A stretch of DNA of 64,000 bases from Candidatus Kryptoniota bacterium (GTDB taxonomy: Bacteria; Bacteroidota; Ignavibacteria; Kryptoniales; JAKASW01), in the NCBI GenBank assembly GCA_036567965.1, contig DATCTN010000025.1:107606-171605 (forward strand), in the 5' to 3' direction. The position numbers were made by a program, and so were the translations under genes. Under the pieces are notes generated by a model that saw only the letters and a program-made list of their open reading frames with translations, was not told where the DNA came from and ran no database searches. Shown here piece after piece: positions 45,976-55,229 of this stretch (position 1 is the stretch's first letter; each line of letters begins with the position of its first letter).

Positions 45976-47004
45976 TTAATTCGCGAGAATGACCTTAAGA
46001 GCTTTTTCCTTCGCTGCGTTTCCAAACGTATCGTATGCCTTCATGATCTGATCGAGCGCGAAACGGTGAGTGATTAATTTCTGGGGCTGGAGTTTTCCGG
46101 ACTGAACCGTTTTAAGTAACATCGGGGTGGTCACCGTATCAACGAGGCGCGTCGTGAGTGTGATGTTGCTCGCCCATAGTTTTTCGAGGTGCAGGCTAAC
46201 ACTCTTGCCGTGCACGCCGATGTTGGCGATGTGTCCACCCGGGGCGATAATGGATTGGCAGATATCAAACGTACCTGGAGTTCCGACGGCTTCAATCGCC
46301 ACATCGACACCCTTTCCGTTTGTGAGTTTCATTATCTCATCAACGGCATTGCCGTGAACAAACTTCGTTGCGCCGAACGTTTTCGCTACGTCAAGTCGAT
46401 TTGTATCAGTATCAACCATAATGATCTCGGCGGGAGAATAAAACTGTGCTGTTAAAAGAGTCGCAAGCCCAATGGGACCCGAGCCGACGATGGCAACAGT
46501 ATCTCCGGGTTTGACCTGGCCGTTTAGAACCCCGCATTCAAATCCGGTCGGCAGGATGTCACTTAACATCACAAACGGCTCTTCATCTGTACCGTCCGGT
46601 ATATGGTACAGGCTTGTGTCGGTATAAGGTATCCTGACATACTCCGCCTGCGTTCCGTCGATAAGATGCCCGAGTATCCAGCCGCCGTTCTCGCAATGCG
46701 AGTACATGCCCCTCCTGCACGCATCACACTTCCCGCACGAGGTAATGCAGGAGATCAGTACCCTGTCGCCGACTTTAAAATTGGAAACGGCCGATCCTGC
46801 CTCTGCAATGATGCCCACTCCTTCATGGCCCAATGTAAGTCCATCGGGAACTTCGGGAACATCTCCTTTCATGATGTGGAGATCCGTTCCGCAAATGGTG
46901 GTTTTCGTCATCTTAACGATTGCATCCGTTGCAGCTTTTATGTTGGGCTTTGGTTTTTCTTCCCAGGCACGCTTCCCCGCTCCATGATATATTAAAGCTT
47001 TCAT
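45976..47004 (-). CDS. zinc-dependent alcohol dehydrogenase (MDR family)
   Basis: Medium-chain dehydrogenases oxidise alcohols with NAD(P). The catalytic-zinc ligands are visible in TTICGTDLHIMKGD and GHEGVG, the structural-zinc loop in CGKCDACRRGMYSHC, and the Rossmann motif in VAIVGSGPIGLA followed by the acidic VDTDTNRL, suggesting NAD preference. Length (342) and the end (NAAKEKALKVIL) are typical. The substrate is not predictable; the sequence is of the threonine-dehydrogenase/isopropanol-dehydrogenase-like type. A clear CGGAGA lies before the ATG. Confidence 0.9.
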   Translation of the reverse strand: MKALIYHGAGKRAWEEKPKPNIKAATDAIVKMTKTTICGTDLHIMKGDVPEVPDGLTLGHEGVGIIAEAGSAVSNFKVGDRVLISCITSCGKCDACRRGMYSHCENGGWILGHLIDGTQAEYVRIPYTDTSLYHIPDGTDEEPFVMLSDILPTGFECGVLNGQVKPGDTVAIVGSGPIGLATLLTAQFYSPAEIIMVDTDTNRLDVAKTFGATKFVHGNAVDEIMKLTNGKGVDVAIEAVGTPGTFDICQSIIAPGGHIANIGVHGKSVSLHLEKLWASNITLTTRLVDTVTTPMLLKTVQSGKLQPQKLITHRFALDQIMKAYDTFGNAAKEKALKVILAN

Positions 47005-47127
47005 TATTATCTCCGTGTTTTTCTAAGGTTGCAGCTCAAATCTTCCAACATTCTTATTCCCTCACCCGTCCGGAAACATGTTTGTGGGAACATATCGGAA
47101 CATTTCCGATTGAGTACTTGCATAACC

Positions 47128-48765
47128 TCATTTCGTCTCCCCTAATGCGAATATCTCCCTGCGTTCCAGGAGCATATAGTTACCGTCTTCATGATAGATT
47201 CTATAGTTCTTGAGTTTCGACGACCATTGGGAAAGCCAGTGTTTAATTAACTCTTGTGATTCCAGTGTGCGGTCTATACCGACCACCACATACCGATCGG
47301 AATCCCAAAGCGGCTCAAGGAAACCCCCGCTATCCGGATTGCATATGATATGAAATCTCTTCAGCGGCAATCCGCTGGATATCATGATTCTTTGTGCCTG
47401 ACCATAACCGGTTAGGAGTGCGATTGAGCTTTTGTCGTCTATTGAATTAAGCCGTTCGCCGAGCGCGGTCGCAAACGGGGTTGTGTCAACAAGACTCTTT
47501 GCAGCGTCTTTAAAAGTCGCAACTCCAACCGAAGGAATTGTGATCTGGGCAAAAGGCATCATGAGAAGGGCGGCGATAATGGCGACGCGTACGGGCATCG
47601 ACCGGACCCTGCTGAATAATTCGGAAAGGCCCATTGCAGCCGCCAGCGACAGAAACATGCCCGACGTCAGCACGAACCTCCAGTTCCACCACCACTGATC
47701 CATGTGCACTCGACCAGCCATCAACGCAAAGAAGATGAAGAGAGGCGGGAGACTGAAGAACATAAGGAGCATAACCTGCTTCCATTCGACGGCCTTGTGC
47801 CGGAAACGGATGAACACGCCCGCGGCGACCAGAAGCAAAGCCGGGCCAAAGATGGTCAAAATCGCCCGGCCAAATGTGACGAGGTTAGCAAGCGGACGTT
47901 GCTCCAGCGAGTAATTAGAGACGGCGGGGGCAATAGAAGATGTCCAGTGCAGGAATGTCAACGAGTCGCCGTATTCGGCCGCGTTCCAGACCAGCCAGAA
48001 CGCAATCCCGGCAAAGGATATTGCGGCAATACCGGCTATCCTTTTCAAGGATAGTCTCTTTGATTCTGTCAGGAAACCGATCCCTTTTGATGCGCTTACA
48101 AGTGAGACAAATGGAGCGAGTATCCACGCTTCATAGCGACACAGAGTTGCCAGCATCACGGCAACGGCGGACAGCAGGAGCCACTTCATAGCGTCTGTCT
48201 CGAGCCATCGCAGAAGGGCATACCCGCCGAGTGCGACAAAGAAGAAGAGACTGAGCTCGCTCATAGGTGTGAGTGCCATATAAACGACATTCGGGTTGAG
48301 GGCGAACAAGCAGGCACCGAGAAACGCGATCGGAAGCGACCGCGTGATTCTCCGGATAATCCCAAAGAGGAGAAGCCCCGTGCCCACCAGACACGGAATG
48401 CCGACCATCGCTCCGGCAATGCCCGAATAGAAGAGACCGTTGATCGATACGAAAGGAACAAGCAACAGCTGCGGAAGGGGGAGCCAGACTGTGCCAATAT
48501 TGCCTATGCCCGTATGCTGTGAGTCTATGAACTCACGGGATTTGACGACCCGCGATGTCGCGTCACCGAAGTAGAGAAACGCGTGACTGTCGATCCGATA
48601 AAGCACAATTCCAGCCGCGCAGGCGACGAAGACAAGAAGAAGGGCGAGTGAGTACCACTTCCCGGCATACTCAGCCAGGATTCTCGTCCAGGGTTTAGGT
48701 CCTATCCTATATGAGACTAGAGTTTGACGGAGCCTCTTGACTGATTTGTATTCGAGAAGGCTCAA
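47128..48765 (-). CDS. multi-spanning GT-C type glycosyltransferase-like membrane protein
   Basis: There are about ten hydrophobic helices. The first luminal loop holds the acidic motif FGDATSRVVKSREFIDS, and another feature is the long NPNVVYMALTPMSELSLFFFVALGGYALLRWLE, both common in ArnT/GT39-like GT-C enzymes that use polyprenyl-phosphate sugars. The C-terminal soluble domain has about 120 residues. The start is TTG at 48765, preceded by AAGGGATAG, and begins 2 bp after the stop of the DUF6600-like gene, so translation is coupled. Substrate unknown. Confidence 0.75.
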   Translation of the reverse strand: MSLLEYKSVKRLRQTLVSYRIGPKPWTRILAEYAGKWYSLALLLVFVACAAGIVLYRIDSHAFLYFGDATSRVVKSREFIDSQHTGIGNIGTVWLPLPQLLLVPFVSINGLFYSGIAGAMVGIPCLVGTGLLLFGIIRRITRSLPIAFLGACLFALNPNVVYMALTPMSELSLFFFVALGGYALLRWLETDAMKWLLLSAVAVMLATLCRYEAWILAPFVSLVSASKGIGFLTESKRLSLKRIAGIAAISFAGIAFWLVWNAAEYGDSLTFLHWTSSIAPAVSNYSLEQRPLANLVTFGRAILTIFGPALLLVAAGVFIRFRHKAVEWKQVMLLMFFSLPPLFIFFALMAGRVHMDQWWWNWRFVLTSGMFLSLAAAMGLSELFSRVRSMPVRVAIIAALLMMPFAQITIPSVGVATFKDAAKSLVDTTPFATALGERLNSIDDKSSIALLTGYGQAQRIMISSGLPLKRFHIICNPDSGGFLEPLWDSDRYVVVGIDRTLESQELIKHWLSQWSSKLKNYRIYHEDGNYMLLERREIFALGETK

Positions 48766-48767
48766 CT

Positions 48768-49976
48768 CTATCCCTTATTATCATGGTTCGGCATTGGCTT
48801 TGTTTGCTGATTCTTACCATTGTCGTTCTTCTGAGGTGGCTTCACGTTTTGCTGTTGCTGCTTCTTCGCATCATTGACAGGTGGATTCGCTTTTCGCGGC
48901 GAGACAGGTTGCTGCTTGCCACGGTTGGTGCTAGGTGGATTTACAGTCTGCCGTTGTGGTCCCCTAACTTTGTTGACAGACGGATTGGTGTTACCTGGCA
49001 TGGGAGGCTGCTGCTTGCCACGCTGGTTGGGCTGTGGATTCACAGTTTGCGGTTGTTGTCCCTTTCCGCTGTTTACGGTTGGATTGGCGTTCCGTGGCCG
49101 GACCGGTTGCTGCTGGCCGCGTATGTTATTGGGTGGACCGACATTACGCGGCATGGTCTGCACAGTTCTTTCCGACGGGGATTTCACATCCTTGATGCCG
49201 ACCACATGAGACGGTGCGGGTTTCTGTCCGTTACCACTTCGCACTTCCGGCCTATACATCTGCAGTTGGCCGTGGCTCAAAGCCTGTCCCGGCTTATTAT
49301 TATCTTGAATGGAAACCAGTTTGATAGGTTTGCCGGTAGCTTTTTGCACGTCACTCCCGTTAGGTCCTGCAACGTAGACGGCATGCCGGCCATTGTCGGT
49401 GTAAGTTCTATTAATAACCGAGGAACTCTGAATGATCGTTACGTTGCTTGCCCTATCGACACGATACTGGTCAACGTGCCGCCTTCTAATATCCCTGTCC
49501 CTGACAAATGTCCAGCGATCGTCCGGCATGTTATATGAGCCACCAAATGACACTTCAATGCTTACACCTGGGCGCATCGGTGCCCAGCCATAATAGCCGT
49601 TGCCTTGTCTCCACGTGACCCATGAAGGCCCCCACACATTATCGGGGACCCAAAACCAACCGTAAACATTATCATAATCCCAGCGGCCGTAATGGAAAGG
49701 TGCCCAGCCCCAGTCATAATCCGACACCCAAGTCCAGCCATCATCCGATAAGACCCACTGGCCTCCGGTAAAATACGGAACAAAGTCGGGTCCTGCATTA
49801 GGAATCCAAACATAGCCGTAAGTGGGGTTGTCGACCCACTGCCCATAAGGACTCAGTTGATCGTAAAAGACCTGGAAGTCAACAGCACCCTGCTGTGCTG
49901 ATGACTGTTTCGGCAACATTGCAGAGATGACAATCGGTGCAATTAGTACCGCGAATAACTTAAGATGTGATCTCAT
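48768..49976 (-). CDS. DUF6600-like secreted protein with low-complexity PQN repeats
   Basis: A leader (LFAVLIAPIVISAMLPKQSSAQ) is followed by a Trp/Tyr-rich domain (FYDQLSPYGQWVDNPTYGYV, GGQWVLSDDGWTWVSDYDWG, YGRWDYDNVYGWFWVPD) typical of DUF6600 proteins. The C-terminal half is low-complexity, with repeats of about 28 residues ending in PRNANPxVN and KGQQPQTVNPQP. The repeats are positively charged and Pro/Gln/Asn-rich, suggesting an envelope or cell-wall-associated extension. It lies 28 bp downstream of the Dps gene. Function unknown. Confidence 0.72.
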   Translation of the reverse strand: MRSHLKLFAVLIAPIVISAMLPKQSSAQQGAVDFQVFYDQLSPYGQWVDNPTYGYVWIPNAGPDFVPYFTGGQWVLSDDGWTWVSDYDWGWAPFHYGRWDYDNVYGWFWVPDNVWGPSWVTWRQGNGYYGWAPMRPGVSIEVSFGGSYNMPDDRWTFVRDRDIRRRHVDQYRVDRASNVTIIQSSSVINRTYTDNGRHAVYVAGPNGSDVQKATGKPIKLVSIQDNNKPGQALSHGQLQMYRPEVRSGNGQKPAPSHVVGIKDVKSPSERTVQTMPRNVGPPNNIRGQQQPVRPRNANPTVNSGKGQQPQTVNPQPNQRGKQQPPMPGNTNPSVNKVRGPQRQTVNPPSTNRGKQQPVSPRKANPPVNDAKKQQQQNVKPPQKNDNGKNQQTKPMPNHDNKG

Positions 49977-50004
49977 GGTCTATCTTTCTTTTTCTAAGTG
50001 TAAT

Positions 50005-50475
50005 TCATTTCAAGTAACTCCTCAGCATCCAGGCCATTTTCTCGTGTTGTTCCATAAGCCCGGTCATAAAGTCAGCCGTACCGAGGTCTCTGCAATCGTC
50101 TGAAACCGCAGGGATGTCCTTTCGAAGCGAGCGGATAATGGATTCATTATCTTCAAGGAGGGTTCCTATAATATGATTCTGATTGCTGAAGTCTTCATTG
50201 TGCTCGCTCAATCGGGCGACCGCCAGGAAATCTTTGAGCGTTCCAAGCGCGAAGTGTCCGAGTGCGCGGACTCTTTCAGCCACATCATCAATCATGACAT
50301 CGATGGCGGCATACTGCATTTCAAAGAATTTATGGAGCTCACTGAAGTTGTTTCCCAGCACGTTCCAGTGCGCGTTGCGTGTTTTCGTGTAGAGGATATA
50401 CTCGTCGGCTAACAAGGTGTTTAGTATCGTGGCAACTTTCTTCAAGTTTTTTTCGGAGATTTCAATGTTCGGTTT
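50005..50475 (-). CDS. dps: Dps-like ferritin family protein
   Basis: Dps proteins form 12-subunit shells that store iron and protect DNA in stress. The ferroxidase signature NAHWNVLGNNFSELHKFFEMQY, with D and E in IDVMIDDVAERVRALG, is intact. The start is taken as GTG at 50475, because this gives the same 156-residue length as the paralogous neighbour and both begin with a similar KPxIE; the longer frame to 50565 reads into the spacer. The second Dps-like gene lies 155 bp upstream. It is part of a stress cluster behind the shared promoter element at 51639-51698. Confidence 0.88.
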   Translation of the reverse strand, partial: KPNIEISEKNLKKVATILNTLLADEYILYTKTRNAHWNVLGNNFSELHKFFEMQYAAIDVMIDDVAERVRALGHFALGTLKDFLAVARLSEHNEDFSNQNHIIGTLLEDNESIIRSLRKDIPAVSDDCRDLGTADFMTGLMEQHEKMAWMLRSYLK

Positions 50476-50630
50476 CACTTTCTTTTCCTTTTCTAGAGCG
50501 ATTAAATGCAACCTGGGTCCTTCCATTCCTGGCGATTCTCCCATTCGGAGCAGTCGCCAGCTCAACCCTTAATACGAATCGTATGTTGCCCGCTGATCGA
50601 CTTAAATAGGAAAGCCGTCATGGCAATCGC

Positions 50631-51101
50631 CTATAGCCACTCTCTCAGGGCTCCGGCCATTTCCAGATGTTGTCCCGCCAGACCGGCAGCAAAAACGGCA
50701 GTATCGGTATCGTCCTGCTCATTCGAGAGATGAGGACTTTCATAGCTCAACGCGCGGATCATGGATTCGTGGTCCTCAAGCAAGGCTTCGATGATTTGAT
50801 TCTGCCCGGCAAGTCTCTCGTTGCGTCGTTTGAGTCGTGTGGATTTCATGGAATGTGCAAACGTAACCGGAGCGACTTGTCCAAGCGCACGGGCTCTCCG
50901 AATGATTTCAACAACAGCACCATCCAGATACTTACATTGACTCCCGAATAACTTACGCAGCACAGTGATGTCTTTCCCATCTACGTTCCGCCGCGCGTCC
51001 CTCGTTCTTATGCAGAGCACGTACTCGTCGATCAGCAACAACTCGATGAGTGATCCGACTCCAGTTGATTTCCTTTCGATGACTTCTATTTTCGGTTCCA
51101 T
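50631..51101 (-). CDS. Dps-like paralogue lacking ferroxidase residues
   Basis: It aligns end to end with the Dps at 50005-50475 (156 residues each), for example LLIDEYVLCIRTRDA with LLADEYILYTKTRNA, and NQIIEALLEDHESMIRAL with NHIIGTLLEDNESIIRSL. The iron-site positions have changed: NAHWNV is DARRNV (His to Arg), and the Glu of HKFFEMQ is Gly. It probably cannot oxidise iron and may be a structural partner in mixed Dps shells or a decaying copy. A full-length open frame and a start with a weak ribosome-binding site suggest it is still expressed. Confidence 0.78.
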   Translation of the reverse strand: MEPKIEVIERKSTGVGSLIELLLIDEYVLCIRTRDARRNVDGKDITVLRKLFGSQCKYLDGAVVEIIRRARALGQVAPVTFAHSMKSTRLKRRNERLAGQNQIIEALLEDHESMIRALSYESPHLSNEQDDTDTAVFAAGLAGQHLEMAGALREWL

Positions 51102-51233
51102 TTTCTTTTCTTTGTTTTCAAGAGATCACGATCACCTCCCGCTTCGCCAGGCGGCATTGAAGTGTAGCTCAGTCTGACGACCGGGCAGCTTCCCCCGTGT
51201 GAAGAATGCTTAAATACATTTTCGTCGAGCAGC

Positions 51234-51518
51234 CTAAGCCCCGGAATCCGTGGCGCCTGTTTGATTGCGCCGTACAGGCCGGTATAGACTCCGGCGCCTC
51301 GAAGCTGAGTTTTCCTTTCTTAGCATGAACAATCTGAAACGCATGTAACACCATCTCCGTAAATCGTAAAGCCTGTGAACATTCATCCAGGAGATCCCGG
51401 TGGGTGCCTTATACTTGGCCGAAATCCCGGCAAGTAATTCATTAAGTGATTTCGCCCAATCGTCCACGACACTTTTCCACAATAGTTTCCATTCTCCTTT
51501 AAGTCGTTCCCATTCCAT
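51234..51518 (-). CDS. small protein with CsbD-like N-terminus, possibly frameshifted
   Basis: The first 25 residues, MEWERLKGEWKLLWKSVVDD, resemble the start of CsbD stress proteins (M-W-x-x-x-x-G-x-W). The frame then diverges, and a neighbouring frame (near 51240-51410) reads well as a helix (LDECSQALRFTEMVLHAFQI), so a frameshift near 51410 is plausible. AAAGGAAGAC precedes the ATG. It is the first gene after the shared promoter element and precedes the two Dps genes, consistent with a stress role. The family call is tentative. Confidence 0.45.
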   Translation of the reverse strand: MEWERLKGEWKLLWKSVVDDWAKSLNELLAGISAKYKAPTGISWMNVHRLYDLRRWCYMRFRLFMLRKENSASRRRSLYRPVRRNQTGATDSGA

Positions 51519-51638
51519 CTTTTGTCTTCCTTTCTGCCGCTCAACCGCTTTCCGAGCAGCTGTGCCAAAGCGTAAGAGACGCTCATTTTCAAATATCCGA
51601 TCCGAATTTCCGAATCCGGCCCCAAATGCTATGTTAGA

Positions 51639-51698
51639 AGTATATATATGATTGAGCTGGCGGAGAATGCCTCTAAGGGATGAAAATGGAGCTACATC
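51639..51698 (-). promoter_or_regulatory. shared upstream promoter element, copy C (Dps cluster)
   Basis: On the minus strand: GATGTAGCTCC, an A/T run, then CATCCC (51677-51682), and exactly 32 nt later a -10-like TATACT (51639-51644). The same layout stands before the mla and kai operons. The -35 position is poor (TTCTCC), suggesting an activator or special sigma factor. Confidence 0.7.
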
Positions 51699-51896
51699 CC
51701 GTCTGGAACGACCAAACTGTTGACTTATTGCATGGAGATTTGAATGTTGACTGTCGAAAATGCAGAAGCATTAGAAACAGTAACCTGAAACTTTAAATTA
51801 AATCGTTCTACTTGAACTGGTAAAAAACCGACACAATGGCAGTGACATGCAACCGAATAGGCCGCCTCACACCGGCATAGATGTGAGTGACAGTAC

Positions 51897-52103
51897 TCAA
51901 ACCTTCTTTGTTCCGCGCAGCAGACCCACCAGTCCCAGGACGGCCGCGACCGCGCCGCCCACTAACAGCCATACCGACTTATTGGTGGCCGCGCCAGTGA
52001 AGAATCGAGAAATGTCAGAGCTGGATGAGTTATATGCATTGATGCCAAGTATCAGAAGAAGTATGCCGCCGGCAAGAACTGCGATCGAGATTGCTCTTAT
52101 CAT
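51897..52103 (-). CDS. DUF3185-like small two-helix membrane protein
   Basis: This 68-residue protein has two membrane helices (IRAISIAVLAGGILLLILGINAY region and WLLVGGAVAAVLGLVGLLRG) joined by a polar linker (SSSSDISRFFTGAATNKS), matching the small DUF3185-type family. AGAGGAATT precedes the ATG. It lies downstream of the mlaD-like gene on the same strand and may be the last member of that operon. Confidence 0.72.
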   Translation of the reverse strand: MIRAISIAVLAGGILLLILGINAYNSSSSDISRFFTGAATNKSVWLLVGGAVAAVLGLVGLLRGTKKV

Positions 52104-52225
52104 AGATAATTCCTCTTATTGATTTTTCGTGTACAGCTCGACGCTTGAGAAATTGAATGAGCTGTGGCGATTCGATAAAGCCTGTCGCAAAACGGAGTCC
52201 GAGAACGAGACAATGTCTACACTTT

Positions 52226-53092
52226 TTAGAAACCCCATAGCAGCCAACTTCTTTTTGCCTTATCCATTAGTATTTTAAACCCGGCTGTACCTTCTTTTAG
52301 ATTAATAAATGTGGAATCGAAATTCTGCCCGAAGCTGCCCCTTGTGTCATCTATAAGATTCTTTAATCCTTCTGAGCCCCGTCTCAGATTAACCGAACCT
52401 TCTCTTAAATTAATTAGCGTGGAATCGAAATTTTGCGCGAAGCTACTTTTTGCACCACCTATAAGGATATTTAGGCCTGATAGACCTTGCTTCAGGTTAA
52501 CTGAACCTTCCTTTAAATTAATCAGAGCAGAATCGACATTCTCCGCCAGTGAGTGATCCATCAGAAGCCTTCCTATGGTTCCTTTCCCTGACTGTATGTT
52601 GCCTGTAATCTTGGACAAATCACCTGTGATACTGGATGTATTTTCGACTGTGTTTTTCAACGATGCCAGAATTTCATCCAAATTGATCGGCTGGACTGTT
52701 TTGACAGTATCGTTGGCTTCGATTTCCGCTTTCCCTCCTGTCCCGGGAGTTATGATCACAATTTTATTCCCCATAAGGCCGTCCGTACCAATTTTCGCGA
52801 CCGCATCCTTTTTTATGAACTTTCGGTTGCTTTCGTCAATCAGCATATCCACTCTAACCGACGTATCGCTCACCATACTGATATTTTCTACAGTCCCCAC
52901 ATTTATTCCCGAGAGGCGCACGTTGTTTCCTTCCTGAAGTCCGCCGACATCCTGGAACACTCCGCTTAATTGAAAGGTGCTCCTGAATAGTTGCTGCCTC
53001 TGTCCGATAAAATATATTCCCAGGATGAAAGCCGTTATTCCAAGGGAAATAAATATTCCCAGCTTGATTTTATTACCGGTATCTTTTTTCAT
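52226..53092 (-). CDS. mlaD: MlaD family (MCE domain) lipid-transport protein
   Basis: MlaD-type proteins form a periplasmic ring that passes phospholipids between membranes. One N-terminal helix (IKLGIFISLGITAFILGIYFI) is followed by the MCE domain (FQDVGGLQEGNNVRLSGINVGTVENI, IGTDGLMGNKIVII, about residues 38-118). The C-terminal tail (about 180-288) has three 36-residue repeats (NFDSTLINLREGSVNLRRGS...GLKNLIDDTRGSFGQ), probably coiled helices. The repeat number is unusual for MlaD. It is third of the mlaE-F-D operon. Confidence 0.87.
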   Translation of the reverse strand: MKKDTGNKIKLGIFISLGITAFILGIYFIGQRQQLFRSTFQLSGVFQDVGGLQEGNNVRLSGINVGTVENISMVSDTSVRVDMLIDESNRKFIKKDAVAKIGTDGLMGNKIVIITPGTGGKAEIEANDTVKTVQPINLDEILASLKNTVENTSSITGDLSKITGNIQSGKGTIGRLLMDHSLAENVDSALINLKEGSVNLKQGLSGLNILIGGAKSSFAQNFDSTLINLREGSVNLRRGSEGLKNLIDDTRGSFGQNFDSTFINLKEGTAGFKILMDKAKRSWLLWGF

Positions 53093-53122
53093 CTTATCAG
53101 CTCATACAATTTTTCCGATTTA

Positions 53123-53902
53123 TTATTCAAAGAAAGATCTTATCCATGTATCTTCCGAATTCGCGAGGTCGGCATACGATCCTTCAGCAGCGCATGTCCC
53201 ATCCTTAAGCACTATGATTCTATTTGCCGTGCGCCTGGCGCAGTCAATGTCGTGCGTGATAATGACGGAAGAGGTATCATATATTTTTTGCACTTCCAAT
53301 ATGAGGCTGCTTATTTCTTTTGATGTTATGGGATCCAGCCCCGTTGTTGGTTCATCATAGAGCATGATCTCGGGTTTCAAAATCAAAGTTCGGGCTAATC
53401 CAAGTCTTTTGCGCATTCCCCCGGAGAGTTCTGAAGGCGTCATATCGATCGATTCAGCAAGCCCTACATTTCGCATTGCTTCTTTCACCAGCGAGTTAAT
53501 TGTCTCTTTCGGTGTTGAGCGTATTTGTCTTCTAAGCGGGAATTCAAGATTTTCCCTCACCGTCATGGAATCATAGAGGGCACCACTTTGAAAAAGGAAG
53601 CCTATCTTCTTGCGCATTTCAATGAGCTCCTTACTCCTGAGTTCAGAAATATCCTCACCGAGTATCACAAGCTTACCCTCATCAGGATCGATCAACCCGA
53701 CGATGCATTTTATAAGTACTGATTTGCCCGTTCCGGATTGTCCGAGTATAACGAGACTTTCTCCTTTATGAACCACCAGATTGATATCGCGCAACACATG
53801 ATTGTTCCCGAAAGATTTCTTGATATGTTCCATCTCAACGACGGCAAGACCGCCTTGCTTGTTTTCGTTTCCGGTATTCATAACGCGCGTATCAGCTGTC
53901 AT
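53123..53902 (-). CDS. mlaF: MlaF-type ABC transporter ATP-binding protein
   Basis: The ATPase of the Mla lipid transporter. Walker A is GQSGTGKSVLIK, the signature LSGGMRKRLGLAR, Walker B IMLYDEPTTGLDP and the H-loop VIITHDIDCA. The phrase LFQSGALYDSMTVRENLEFPL is a hallmark of MlaF. A second in-frame ATG lies 7 codons in; the ribosome-binding site is weak. Directly downstream of mlaE (17 bp). Confidence 0.92.
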   Translation of the reverse strand: MTADTRVMNTGNENKQGGLAVVEMEHIKKSFGNNHVLRDINLVVHKGESLVILGQSGTGKSVLIKCIVGLIDPDEGKLVILGEDISELRSKELIEMRKKIGFLFQSGALYDSMTVRENLEFPLRRQIRSTPKETINSLVKEAMRNVGLAESIDMTPSELSGGMRKRLGLARTLILKPEIMLYDEPTTGLDPITSKEISSLILEVQKIYDTSSVIITHDIDCARRTANRIIVLKDGTCAAEGSYADLANSEDTWIRSFFE

Positions 53903-53919
53903 TCTACACGTTGCCCGAT

Positions 53920-54762
53920 CTAGGATTGAAACAAACTTGTAATCTGTACCGCGACCATATCGATGATAAAGATCATCAACGACGCGAATACTACCGCTGA
54001 GTTCGCCGCTTTCCCGACGCCTTCAGTTCCTTCAGTGGAATTATATCCCTTATAACTTCCGATCAGTCCAACTGCGAATCCGAAGAAGAACGTTTTGACG
54101 AACGCCGGGAACAAATCTTGAAATTGGAGACTCTGAAATACCTGCGAAAAGAACAGGTAAGTGCTTACGTGTCCCTGTATGTTCACGCCGACAAATGACC
54201 CGAACAAACCAAAGGCATCGGCCAAAACCACCAGGAGCGGAAGCATCAGTGTTGCGGAAAGTATCCTTGTAACGACAAGGTAATTAAAGGGATTTGTGCC
54301 CGAGACCTGCATCGCATCGATCTGTTCGGTTACATTCATTGACGCCAGCTCCGCACCGATTCCCGATCCGACCTTTCCGGCGAAGATTAATGCGGTGATC
54401 GCGGGTCCTATTTCGCGTACAATTGAAACTGCCACCATCGCAGGGAGCCACGATTCCGCTCCAAACTTTGCCAACGTGGGTCTTGACTGGATGGTAAGCA
54501 CGAGCCCCATTATGAAGGCTGTGATGCCGACTAAGGAAACGGACTTGTAACCGATCAGAAATGACTGCTTGACCAGTTCATTGAACTCATACGGCGGTTT
54601 AAATACTTCTTTGAAAAAGCGCAAAGTAAATGTGGCAAGCGAAGATACTTCCAGGAAGAACCTGTTAAATATTGAATCGGGAACAGTCTCTGAAAATGTC
54701 TCCGGTACAATTTCTGCCTCGTGGTGTCGATTTTGGGATTGCTCCGAAATTTCGTCTTCCAT
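53920..54762 (-). CDS. mlaE: MlaE-type ABC transporter permease
   Basis: The inner-membrane permease of the Mla system. Its family motifs are present: FLIGYKSVSLVGITAFIMGL, the segment EIGPAITALIFAGKVGSGIGAELASM and a C-terminal FGFAVGLIGSYKGYNSTEGTEGVGKA. Five to six hydrophobic helices. The start at 54762 is supported by AGAGGT 8 nt upstream; the frame could begin at 54804. It is first of the mlaEFD operon, with the shared promoter element at 54925-54984. Confidence 0.9.
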   Translation of the reverse strand: MEDEISEQSQNRHHEAEIVPETFSETVPDSIFNRFFLEVSSLATFTLRFFKEVFKPPYEFNELVKQSFLIGYKSVSLVGITAFIMGLVLTIQSRPTLAKFGAESWLPAMVAVSIVREIGPAITALIFAGKVGSGIGAELASMNVTEQIDAMQVSGTNPFNYLVVTRILSATLMLPLLVVLADAFGLFGSFVGVNIQGHVSTYLFFSQVFQSLQFQDLFPAFVKTFFFGFAVGLIGSYKGYNSTEGTEGVGKAANSAVVFASLMIFIIDMVAVQITSLFQS

Positions 54763-54924
54763 TTCAGTTACCTCTTTCAAGATCTGAGAGCATCGATTCG
54801 GCAATTCCTCTTTTCCAATAAGCCGTTTTTATCGAGAACTTTAATTGTGCTATTGATCGTGGATCCATTGATTAACAGAACGATCCTCTATACTCCTGAA
54901 TGGACGGCACATTTTAATTCAATT

Positions 54925-54984
54925 ATGATATGAAGAAATTCAGGATTGTACAGTAAGGCAAAGGAATGAAAAAGGAACTACATC
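54925..54984 (-). promoter_or_regulatory. shared upstream promoter element, copy B (mla operon)
   Basis: On the minus strand: GATGTAGTTCC, a run of T, then CATTCC (54963-54968), and 32 nt later TATCAT (54925-54930) as the -10-like hexamer. The element ends 163 bp before the mlaE start. The rest of 54805-55229 has no gene except the element. Confidence 0.7.
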
Positions 54985-55229
54985 GCTCGGGTGGGATGAC
55001 GGCAAGCGGTTATTCGCTTATTGATGAAAAGGATGAATCAACCTGGAAGAAGCCGAAGTAATTTACGGCGGGACAACTGTCCCCTGAAAGTAATTTCATT
55101 TTCTATGAAATGAAAAAAATCTACTCAATGCACTCGGCATTGCAGAGAGTGTCACAACTACTAAATGCTTTACCCCGCCGCGGTTCTCAGTTTTTCAACG
55201 AGCCGCCATCTTCCGGGCCCGCGACTATT

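Noticed and set aside
54963..55060. Short plus-strand frame starting at ATGAAAAAGGAACTA, possible small protein
   Set aside because: The equivalent frames at 51.68 and 57.72 kb differ completely after the first codons, so the conserved part is a DNA element rather than a gene.
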